Shown here: positions 1-10,410 of the stretch, piece by piece | Layout: every line of letters begins with the position of its first letter | Numbering within the stretch: position 1 is the stretch's first letter | Source of the DNA: Chrysaora quinquecirrha | Taxonomy: Eukaryota; Cnidaria; Scyphozoa; Semaeostomeae; Pelagiidae | NCBI GenBank assembly: GCA_014526335.1 | Contig: JACTAT010000337.1 | Location: 47,407 to 111,406 of the forward strand | DNA length: 64,000 bases | Direction of reading: 5' to 3' | Position numbers and translations under genes: made by a program | Notes under the pieces: model-generated | The model's database searches: none | The model's input: the letters and a program-made list of their open reading frames with translations, nothing else | Told to the model about the DNA's origin: nothing

Positions 1-532
<532 letters not shown>

Positions 533-1353
533 TTTTAATGTTAGTATGCATATCAACAACAGTTGCAAAAGACTTGAATTTTAAAACATGTTATTCAATT
601 ATAGGCAGTGCTGTCAAAAGTTGTCAAACGTGGATGGATATCAAGAAGCACGTAGCCCCAAAGTGCATTCGAAAGGCAAAACAGCTGTGGCAGCAAATTC
701 AAAGATAAGCATTTTTCTTTCTCATCTCTATGCTTTTGTAAATTATTAGTAAATTCTCAAGTGATGCCTGAAATGGACGACCTGCTCAAAAATATATAGA
801 TTGACGCCTCTTAAAATGAAACGACAAAATACAACAATCACTGTAGCTATATAAAAATTAATTGTTGGATATGAGATGATGTCTTGCGTAAACACATTTT
901 CCTCGTGCATTGACTTTTATTGAGTGACACGGCAATCACCTGAGAATTTGCTTCATTATTATATGTATATCATAATATGTATATAATACCTTATCTCTTT
1001 AAACATGAAGAATATATGTAGTTAGTGTTTATATGTTCTGTAGAGAAAAGAGCTACTGAACAGAGTATTGAACATTGTTTTCGTTAAACTATACATGGTA
1101 TGCGCGGTAAATTGTCAACAAAACTATAACAAAGTAGCTTAATAAAATAAATGTTCTACCATCTGGTGTGGGCACCTCTACACTGTAATGAAGAAAGATG
1201 TTAAAGAAATGATACTATTTACCACAGTCACTACATACATAAGGTATATAGAATACACTTGGCATGCTCCATTTACTAATTTATACTAAGTACAGTAAGT
1301 TAAAAATCTAACAAGTGTATTTTATGTACAAAAAGTACCCTCTTTTTTTATAG

Positions 1354-1457
1354 CCATCAACCAATCCTTCGTATTAAAGCTAAGAGAGCAAGTAAATGGA
1401 AAGACGATAACCAGTGTTGCCCAATGTATATGCCAAGACTAATACAAAGAACGCAAG
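1354..1457 (+). CDS. Candidate internal exon of an unrecognised gene
   Basis: A T-rich tract ending in TAG precedes the segment and an AAG|GTAATC donor follows it. Only one of the three forward frames is open throughout: about 34 residues, rich in Lys/Arg, with a CCPMYMPRL stretch. A similar basic, Cys-containing open segment lies at about 605-708 after a TATAG acceptor, but it lacks a clear donor. An intact 46-aa frame (2377-2517) and a 107-aa frame (2546-2869) follow on the same strand. These could be pieces of one plus-strand gene or chance frames. I do not recognise the protein; the splice sites are the only real support. Confidence 0.25.
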
Positions 1458-2545
1458 GTAATCATTTTTCGCCTCTTTGTTAACTACATGAATCTGGGCA
1501 GTGGCCATTCCAAAATTTGTAACCACAATGTTTTAATCTTAATTAATAGGGATCAAAGAAGTATGAAGATACGTGAAAGAACGCTTGCATGTTGGCTGAA
1601 AAGAATCACCGAATGCATGGTTCTACTTTGTTTCATTCATATCATGCTTGAACAGGTAATGGCATTTTACAAGTGTTTAAAATTGGAATGACAATGTCAA
1701 GAATTAAGCTTCATTATTATATAAAAGGTTAACGTGCTGATCCATATATGTCATTCTTAGATTAGCAGTGAAGGCAATGTTGACCAAATATGCAGCAAAT
1801 TTATTGTCAATTGGTGACATGCCCCATTGGGGAATAAGACATAAATCACAGCTCTGAAGTAAGTAAATGAACAAAGTGTTCATATTCAACTTTTTATATT
1901 CTGCCTTGATTTGAAATTTATTTTCATGCTTAATTTACCTTAGAATACTATTATAATAAATGAAAATCTAAATATGCACAGGAACTGGTTGAAAGTGTTG
2001 GAATTCGGAAATGAATAGAAGACATATAAGCGCACTGTCTTCTGAAGCCAAATACGACAATTGGTAAGGCTTTTCTGTGCATAAATTCTAACATAATATA
2101 CAGGTGATGTAACGTTGCATCTAACACTCAATCAATTGCATACGTTATCCTTTCTAGATAAACTAAAAGATGAATCGAAATGAAAAACATCCCATTATTG
2201 CAGGATAAAGGCTTCAAACTGAACGGTAATCTGAGCACTTATCCTATTTCGAATTCCTGCAAATGACTTAAGACTACAGATGATATCCTATTTTTGTTAT
2301 TCTTTGCTGAGAAAGTAAAATTGTCTTATGAACAGTTATAACCACAACAGATTTCATATCGACATATATTTTACAGATGATGGAGAAAAGAAAAGTTAAG
2401 AAAGGAAACCATGGTGCAGAAAGCGTAAATTCCTGTATAAAATTTCGTGCTCGAAAATATATGTCTCTTGAACTTGCGACTCAAAAGATCGACCCATGCT
2501 TCAGAGCTGTGAAATAGTGTCCACAATGTTCAAGCATGAACTGTC

Positions 2546-2869
2546 ATGGAGGATTGGCTGAGTAATTTGTCGAATGAAGAAGACGTTGTCAATGACTTGA
2601 GAAAACTGGACTTGGACATGTTAAAGGTAGCTGAATGTAAACATAAAAAAGTGTTATGGAATTCGCATTACATAGAAAACCCGCATACAAAGACGGCATT
2701 TTCGATTCTGTATCCCTACGTACAATACTTGCCACCTCCCAACACCATTGATAAGTTGATTGATTACAGAAACACCTTCTTTCGCAATGTTCTTCTAACA
2801 ATGAATGCAAGTTTTTCCAAGTTTTTTAGTAAAGAGCAATTCGAATTAGGAAACCTTTTTGTGAAATGA
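2546..2869 (+). CDS. Unrecognised 107-aa open reading frame
   Basis: A continuous frame beginning METEDWLS-like (actual start MEDWLSNLSNEEDV) and ending ELGNLFVK. The first part is acidic and Leu-rich, suggesting a short helix; the middle is rich in Tyr, Pro and Asn. It has no Cys motif, signal peptide or membrane segment. Composition is more protein-like than the neighbouring frames. I know no family for it. It could be a terminal exon of the candidate gene upstream, a transposon remnant or a chance frame. The following ~900 bases hold only an equally unrecognised minus-strand frame (3380-3691). Confidence 0.2.
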   Translation: MEDWLSNLSNEEDVVNDLRKLDLDMLKVAECKHKKVLWNSHYIENPHTKTAFSILYPYVQYLPPPNTIDKLIDYRNTFFRNVLLTMNASFSKFFSKEQFELGNLFVK

Positions 2870-3788
2870 AGTGAGTTGTATGCGGAATTTCTGTGCAATG
2901 ATTGTTTCATAACTGCCGAAAAGAACTGTACCTTGAAATACATATATGCGTATCTTGGTATTTTGCTGTTCTGTTTTTTGGAAGAAACACTCTCTTTTTA
3001 ATCCAACCGAGAACATTAATGATACTGTTTATATATGCTTTTTGACGGAGAAGACAATCGAATTTTACCCTGTTATTCACGTTAATACCGTACCCTTATG
3101 TGTCTGCTTGGAGCTACCGCCCTCCCACCCCCCTGTCTCCTTCCTCTACAGAAATAAATAGAAAAGAAATCGCTGATGTTTAAAAATCTTATGCGTAGTA
3201 ATAAAATTGGAAACAACTCCACAGGAATACAACAAGCATTTAGTTAGCTAGATAGAAAAGGATTAAAAACAAAGTGTTTCTTGATGAAGTCTTCTTAGAA
3301 AATATTTCTTCTACTTTATGTACATAATTTTGATTCTTATTAACAAATGCAACATTACTAATCCTAAAATAGTTGCAGTCTATTTCTCTGCTAACTCTTG
3401 CTGCAGTGTATGAAAATGTGCGGCGGTTTGCAAACTTGATTCCCTTACTATTGGCGAAACTTTGAAAAACATTTGCCATGGAGGCTTTTTTAATTTAGGA
3501 AGAAGAGAGCCCATTTTTCTGCGAACATTGCGATTCTGTTGTTTTTCGACAAATACATGAATTCCATACGAGCATTTTAGTTTGCTCATTTTGCCCACCA
3601 GTGTCTGTATTTGGAAGATTATCCTTTTATAGTACCCATTGTTTTCAGAATTGACTTGCCGCACGTCTTCATACATAAAGAAAATAATCAACCCCGCTAC
3701 TATGTTATATGTATAAGTTAAATAGACTTCAGTAAGTTTTTCTTCTATGAATGTAATCCGAACATTTTCCAGATACCTTCAGTGCGAA

Positions 3789-4308
3789 CAGGGACGCCTG
3801 CACATATGGAGGGCAAGGGGGGCAAAGGTTTGAAGAAGGGCAACTGAGGGGGTTTGGGGGCGTAGCCCCCAAGAAAATTTAAGTTACCACGCCCTTCAGA
3901 AGCCTGGAAAACGTGGGAAACGCCCTTTAAATGTTTTCATTGGCAACAAAAACTGTCTCAGATTTACTCGATTTTGCAATTCTTATGCATTTAAAGTCTA
4001 AAAGTTTAGTAATAAGTAGTGGTTTCCGAAAAATGATTTTCTCTGTTCATTATTTTTTGAAAAATTATTGGTGACAAGTTTGACATTGATTTCCCTCGAC
4101 CCAGAAAGAAATAATGAAATCAGTATATTATGGTCCTTTCTTGCCTTTCTTCTATTCTACAATTCTACAATATTTATCAGACAATTTTAAAGCTATTTTA
4201 AAAATAATTGTTGTTGCTGAGGGCACATCTTGCCCCTCCTTGCCCCCCTTGGATAAGGGCAGGAGGGGTGGTCACCCCCCCCTTGCCCCCCCACCGCAGG
4301 CGTCCTTG
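3789..4308. mobile_element. Small TIR element with G/C-rich ends
   Basis: The left end (GGACGCCTGC at 3792) and the right end (GCAGGCGTCC at 4296-4305) are inverted copies. Inside them, G-runs and then C-runs are also mirrored (GGGCAAGGGG near 3820; CCCCTTGCCC near 4280). The interior is AT-rich with no coding content. The arrangement fits a non-autonomous DNA transposon of about 520 bp. No convincing target-site duplication could be fixed, so family and exact ends are open. Confidence 0.55.
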
Positions 4309-5854
4309 TAAAATATTACATATTAGGCAACTATTAAAGGCTAAAAGTAGAGATTTTCTTGCATGATTTGTTTATCTGTACAATATTAAAGTTCTACGGA
4401 CACACAACCAAGTCAACACAGCAGACCTAACTAACAAACCTAACTCCCCAAAAGCCACAATTCCTATCCATAATCTATGAGATGTTAGGCCTCAAGCTCA
4501 AGCAGTAGGGAATGAAGTATTAATTGTATGGACTAGACCAATGATTATAACACACAACTTCAACCACAAATCTTGCACATCATTATCCAAATTTATTTTG
4601 AAAATAAAATGTTCTTGGAGGTTCCTGGTTGTATGAAATAGACAGTAGTTTGCTTGCCTTGAAAATCTTTCCAATGATCAAGTAAACAACTTTGACAACT
4701 ATTGATAAACAACTACCCTAAGGTATGTTTTTTATAGTATCTGCTTTAGATAAAAATTCACACACTCTAGTAAAATTATGCTCCACTCTAAGCAAACTAC
4801 CTACTTACAAATTTCATATCAAAATACTATTTGCAATTTCCTTAAACACAAATTTGATGGACGTCTTTCATTTCAGATATTATTCTGTACAACAGTGCTC
4901 CGATGCTATGATGCTGCCACAAAGTATCACAGATGACCAAACAATGCTTCACAGACTGCTAAATTTTATGTATAGCAAAAAATAATAATTTGTATGTCTC
5001 AAACAGTTTGCGCTTAATTTTTTAATTATAAAACATGTATACTGTATTTGATTAGATAAGATGGGCTTCTATTTTTATAGAATTTGACCTTTCATTAATT
5101 TCACCATATAATTCATTTACATGCTATGAAATCCAAAATGTAGATGGAGATGCTTATCAATTGTGGCCTTTTAAATGACTTCTTTTTCAACCCTCTGAAT
5201 AATGTATTCACTTTTCTATACTGATGAGAAAGCAGAACATCGAAATGCCAAAGTCTTGCTCTTACACTTACGCAAAACGTATTAGAACTCGGTACGCAGC
5301 AAAGCCCCACCCGCTCCCTGCTCATCGAAAAGCTATATGTAAATCGATCAATGGTAAAGTGGGGGCAAATGAAAAACCCTTTACAACAAAAAACAAACAA
5401 AAGTCCGCGAATCTTGCTATTTCAAAAGCAAAATTCATCCGAACTTATCACGCGGCAAACAATAATACACCAGCTGTACACTCTGTTCTCGCAAAACAAA
5501 AAAACACACTTACGACAATGACGCTGGGTGGGCGCAAAAATTGAATCGCCAGCTGCGGAGGGGCTTATTAACCAATTCGACATGCTGGGGTAAAGGGAGG
5601 GGGTCGGAGGCTGGGGTTGGGGGGCTTTGGGGCAGTGAATCAATAAGACAAAATAAGCGCAACTTCTGCATGCAAAAAAGTTGACAATCAATGTGAGACT
5701 CAACCGTCCTCAACGAAAAGTAAAAATAACCCATCACTCTCTCCTAAGCTGGGGCAAGGGGGGGGGAGGTTTGGGGGTAAAGGAGGAAAGAGTGGCCCTA
5801 CACCACGCCCTGATCATATAGATACCTACCCCCTTGCGCCCCCTTTTCTTGTTA
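4309..5854. other. No recognised gene; G-rich tracts and a small hairpin
   Basis: A possible terminal exon occurs at 4876-4985: a TTTCATTTCAG acceptor is followed by 36 open codons to a stop. It has no recognisable homology. Short frames at 5224-5544 and 5422-5737 overlap on opposite strands and look fortuitous. Two G-run clusters (5588-5640 and 5750-5790) could form quadruplexes. At 5810-5836 there is an extra inverted copy of the terminal repeat of the element that starts at 5855, so the two form a hairpin. Confidence 0.35.
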
Positions 5855-7109
5855 GGTAGGTGTCTATATGATCAGGGGGAAGTTTTTTTTGGGACAAAGC
5901 GGCGCGCAGCGCCGCGAGTATGCGACGGATTTGGATGGGACCAACTGGTACCCCATAAAAGTGACCAATCGCCCTCCAGCTATGTAGGTCTCGACTGGGT
6001 TGCACTGCGCATGCGCCAGATAATGCCCCATTTTAGGCTTTTTGGCGAAAATTTCCTAATGTCTCAATGGGAAAAAGGTGGTGCTAATAACTCTTCCCCG
6101 TTTCAAGATGGCAACAACCAAACACAATTTCTAGGGACACTTTGACAAGGCGCATCCAGTGGTTGGGTCCAAATTTCAATTAGAAGTTGAAAAAGTGGCC
6201 AAAATTGGGCCCAAAGTTGGCACTTTTGGCCCTGTTTTACTTTATCATATATAGTTACAATACTTCGGTGGGTACCTTCAATAACGGTCATGATCCAAGT
6301 TGACTGATTGATAGGCTATCCATGGGGACCATTTGCACTGAAATCCAATGCCTACAAGTGCCCCAAAAAGGGGTACAAAGTGGCACAAATTTTGTCACTT
6401 TTTCAAATGGCTCTAGCTCGGAAACGGTGTGACAGAATTGGACAGGGTAAAGTGTGTGGGATACGTCTCAGGGCAACTTAGATTTTGACACCCAAAAAAG
6501 TGAGATTTCTGTTACCATGGCAACGATAAGGGGCAAAAACTGAGTTTTCACGACACACCCCTTGGTGTTTCTATTCCTGCAGCTTTTCACAGAGGTGGTA
6601 CCCCCGATGATATTTTTAGAGATTTGAGAAAGATAATTTGGAACATCTTGGTGCAAGTTTGGTCCAAATTGAAATTTAATGAAGTCCGCTAGAGGGCTGC
6701 AAAGTAGGAACACTGAATTTAGGCCCATTGCAGGCAGTTACTTTGTTTACATTCGAGACAAGGTGGATAATGCAATGTCACGTGGTAGTCCATGTCCATT
6801 GGAAGTGCCAAAAAACTCCTTTTAGTGTGACTCCGTTAATACATTCAGCGCAACGGGGCAAAAAAGGGTAACATGTGCTTGAATTAGAGAGAGTCAGGTT
6901 TCTATTAGAGAGTAGGTGGTTTCAATTAGAGAGGGTTATGGGGGCTATGTATAGGATGCCTCTGGGATCAAATGAGGGGTACCAAGGGGTGCATTTACAC
7001 CCTCGGAGAGACAATAATTAGAGAGAGGTCACTTATAATTAGAGAGATGTTTCTCCTAATTGGAGAGAAGGGTAAGGGCATATCCCCCCTGATCATATAG
7101 ACACCTACC
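5855..7109. mobile_element. 1.25-kb non-autonomous TIR transposon
   Basis: The 25 bases at 5855-5879 are repeated as a perfect inverted copy at 7085-7109 (inner core TGATCATATAGACACC on the right). A third, slightly diverged inverted copy lies just outside the left end at 5810-5836. The interior carries no transposase; its short frames are unrecognised. Near the right end an ATTAGAGAG motif recurs about seven times between 6885 and 7070. The right end directly abuts the BEL/Pao fragment that starts near 7117. Confidence 0.7.
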
Positions 7110-7116
7110 CCATGCC

Positions 7117-8757
7117 CAGCGTTTGCTAGGGCTCTTCGCTAGTCTGACGACCAACTCTATGATCAACTGAAGAAGTACTTCAACCTCGAATTTGAAGAAT
7201 CGAGTGCTGACAACCAGAAAATGATGTCAGTAGAAGATGGTAGAGCACTTGCTGTGTTTCAAGAGTCCATGCAACTACAACAAGGGCATTATCATGTTTC
7301 AACTCCGTGGAAGTGCAATCCTCCTGATCTACCGAACAATCGACAAATGGCACAGAAAAGGTTGGAATATTTGAAATGCCGGCTGCAAAAAGATTCTGAT
7401 TTGAAACAGCGATATACCACATTCATTGACGACTTGCCAGAAAAGGGCTATGCAAGACAAGTTCCAAAAGAAGAATTGGAAATGGAGAAAGGCAAATTAT
7501 GGTACCTGCCACATCATAGCGTGAGGCACCCGAAGAAACCAGACAAGGTGAGGATTGTGTTTAACTGCGCAGCAAAGTACAAGAATGTCTCCCTCAATGA
7601 CAAGGTTTGTCAAGGTCCTGATTTGACAAATTCGTTGATTGGTGTATTATGCCGATTTAGACGTGAGCCCGTTGCCCTAATGGCAGACATCAAAGCAATG
7701 TTTCACCAGGTGCGTGTAACTACTGAAGATGTAAATGCCTTGAGATTTTTATGGTACCCGCATGGCGATTTAATGCTGGCTCCTGTTGAATATCAAATGA
7801 TGGTACACCTATTTGGAGGTATATGGTCTCCAAGCTGTGCAACATTTGCTTTGCAATGAGTTGCAGAAGACAATGCCAGTTTTTTCGATGATGAGGTGAT
7901 TAAACCTGTGCAAAGAAACTTCTATGTGGATGATCTTCTGAAAGCTGTGAAGAATGCAGCCGAGGCAATCATGATGCAGAAGCAACTCACTGGTATGTTG
8001 GCTCTAGGTGGCTTTCATCTGACCAAATGGGTAAGCAATTCTCGATATGTTTTAGATGCTATACCAGAAGATGAAAGATCAAAGGAGCTGAAGAATGTTC
8101 ATCTTGAAGATGATAGACTCCCGACTGAAAGAGCTCTTGGATTGCAATGGGATGTGGAAACTGACAGATTCACCATATCAATGTGAAAGATAAGCCATCA
8201 ACCAGAAGAGGACTCTTGAGTACATTTTCATCTGTTTATGATCCGCTTGGATTCATTTCACCATATGTTTTGAAAGCCAAGATTATCCTACAGCGATTGT
8301 GCAAGGACAGCGTAGGCTGGGACGAGCAAGTAACTGGCTTCAATCTTAAAGAATGGGAAAACTGGTTGGAAGATCTTACAAAATTGGAGCAAATTGGAGT
8401 CATAAGATGCTATGCGGAGAAAGGAATTGGCAGTGCAGTGATGAACCAGTTACATCATTTTAGTGACGCATCTGAAATGGGATATGGAGCTGTAACGTAC
8501 CTGCGATCAGTAAATAAAAATGGGGAAGTGCCATGCTCTTTCGTTCTTGCTAAGTCTAGACTGACCCCCTTAAAACGAGTGACAATCCCAAGACTGGAGT
8601 TGGCTGCTGCAACTCTTGCTGTCAAGTTGGATTTATTACTGAAAAGAGAATTGGACATGAAACTTGGTGAGTCAGTTTTTTGGACAGATAGTACTGCTGT
8701 TCTACGTTGCATTAGGAATGAAAGCAGGAGATATCATACATATGTTGGGAACAGAAT
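7117..8757 (+). pseudogene. BEL/Pao retrotransposon pol fragment (RT and RNase H), broken
   Basis: The translation gives the linker, reverse transcriptase and RNase H of a BEL/Pao polyprotein. RT landmarks are VRIVFNCAAKY, the first catalytic Asp in LMADIKAMFHQV and the FYVDD box near 7920-7934. RNase H shows FSDASEMGYGAV and WTDSTAVLRC. The frame has one in-frame TGA at 7857-7859 and a frameshift near 8180, so it cannot make one protein. Gag, protease and integrase are absent. The 5' side abuts the TIR element ending at 7109; the 3' side stops abruptly near 8757, where a reversed LINE fragment begins. It is an old truncated copy, not the same subfamily as the copy at 56484. Confidence 0.9.
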
Positions 8758-8860
8758 CCATTTTCTTTATCTCTTCTATTTGTTTATCTAAGGTCCCATT
8801 TTCCGTTATCCAGTTTCCTAAATACTTGTATTCTTTTGTCCTTGTTGTCATAATATTAAT
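8757..8860 (-). pseudogene. LINE reverse-transcriptase scrap
   Basis: On the minus strand the short frame contains KEYKYLGNWITENGTL, the 'YLG...IT.DG' signature found after the catalytic core in many non-LTR reverse transcriptases. Only about 30 residues survive. It abuts the BEL/Pao fragment in opposite orientation, which marks an insertion or rearrangement junction. Confidence 0.6.
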
Positions 8861-8878
8861 AAGTAACTGCTTAAAATA

Positions 8879-9502
8879 ATGTATCACTTTGATTCAAGAA
8901 TAGCACTGAGTGAAATTGAAGAAACTGATGATCTACAAGGTCTTTTTAACACATACAGAAATGAAGTTTTACCGTTTGCTTCAATGCACCATAAAAACAC
9001 ATACTATGAAGCACTGGTTGAATTTGTTCGAGGTGATGAGCATACATATACAGCAAAACCTCTGGAAAATGGTGAGTGGGATATCTTCAACAGAGAAGCA
9101 GAAGGATATTGGAAAAATGTTACTGGCTATGAGATAAGCAGACATATATCAAATATTGAATCTGCTTCATCACTCCTCTTTCTGTTTAAAGATTTGCTGG
9201 ACTTGTTGTTTGGTTATTACCCGCCATTCCTAACAGTTGAAAAACAATCTATAATTTGCCTATATGCTGATAAAGACAAAAAAGAAATTCATTTGAAACT
9301 GTATGGTTTAATAGATGACTGTTCAGATAGACGTTCTTTATATTGTTATACTCCCGGATTGTACTGCGATGGAATACCAACTTTGACTATTTGTAATTAT
9401 TGTGGCCGAGCATGGAATGGAATCGCTCAGTGCGATTGTTTTAGAAATGCAGAGACAGAAGATTCAGACGTTGAGATGAGTGAAGATAATGTAACAGTAT
9501 AA
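8879..9502 (+). CDS. Intact 207-aa ORF, function unknown
   Basis: An uninterrupted single-exon frame from ATG to TAA, much longer than expected by chance in AT-rich DNA. The N-terminal half is acidic with aromatic residues; the middle has a hydrophobic segment (SSLLFLFKDLLDLLFGYYPP) that looks amphipathic rather than a clear membrane helix. Near the C-terminus CNYCGRAW followed by CDCF gives a CxxC...CxC cluster that could bind zinc, and the tail is acidic (TEDSDVEMSEDN). There is no signal peptide. I do not recognise a family. It lies between transposon scraps and has no introns, so it may be a transposon accessory ORF, a retrocopy or a lineage-specific gene. Confidence 0.55.
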   Translation: MYHFDSRIALSEIEETDDLQGLFNTYRNEVLPFASMHHKNTYYEALVEFVRGDEHTYTAKPLENGEWDIFNREAEGYWKNVTGYEISRHISNIESASSLLFLFKDLLDLLFGYYPPFLTVEKQSIICLYADKDKKEIHLKLYGLIDDCSDRRSLYCYTPGLYCDGIPTLTICNYCGRAWNGIAQCDCFRNAETEDSDVEMSEDNVTV

Positions 9503-9579
9503 CTTTAATAGTATTGTTGGTGTTTGGAATTACACTGTGCGAATATTTAATATTAAGAAAATGTTATTGTTCGACCTGA

Positions 9580-9599
9580 TGACGTCACTGATGACGTCA
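9580..9599. promoter_or_regulatory. Paired CRE-type palindromes
   Basis: TGACGTCA occurs twice, at 9580-9587 and 9592-9599, as part of a tandem 12-base duplication, and is followed by a locally GC-rich stretch. TGACGTCA is the consensus site for CREB/ATF bZIP factors. No gene start is identifiable within the next few hundred bases, so function is unproven. Confidence 0.45.
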
Positions 9600-10410
9600 C
9601 TGCGCTGAGGCCGGTGGAGTTGGAGCCGCCTGGAGTAATTGACGCTGTTTGCAACCTACTTGGGATTCAAGAACTACTCGAAGCAAGAGAGATATCTCCT
9701 CTTTTGTCCATGCAACGTTTTTTCTTCTTCAACATTGCTATTCGTATAATTTGAGATTTTTATTTGCTTTTGCCATCACCTCTTGTTATTTTCAACTTCT
9801 GCCAAATCACTTTCTGGCGCCAAAACGTTCGGCCTTGTTGTTGTTGTAAGATGAGATGTAAAAGTGCGCATGCTTGATTTAGGAGCGAAAACTGATCCAG
9901 TACAGTGTAAACGGAAAGGCAAAAAGAACATGTTTTCATAAAGGAGTCGGTGCAAGGCAATGTCATCTAACGGTAATGTGGTACATTAGGAGCAATATTG
10001 CTGGAAACTTCAGTTACAAAAGAGAAACCTGAGAAATGAGACTAATGAAAAATCTTGATTCTTCTATTATTCATATATGACAACTGTTAAGTACCACAAC
10101 TGAAAGCACGAATCACAAAATGAAATGTGTGAACATATATATTCATGGGGCAAAAATAGGCACATTCTACGAGACAATTATTTTGCTTGCAACGGTAAAC
10201 CACGATTAGGAATGTACATTGTCTTTCTTGGAACCATGCTGATGCAGTCTGAAAAATAGAGTGAAGGTAACGCTATATTTTAGCAGTGTGAGCAAAATGG
10301 TGTCAAACAAGGCAAAGCAAAACACAATTGCTATGCAAAGAAAGAAAAAGTAAAAAAGTATGCAATTATTTCTCAAATAGTGCAGGAGATTAGTGCAAAA
10401 ATACAGTAGG
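9600..10410. other. No gene recognised
   Basis: AT-rich sequence with only short frames on both strands, none with recognisable motifs. Confidence 0.4.
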
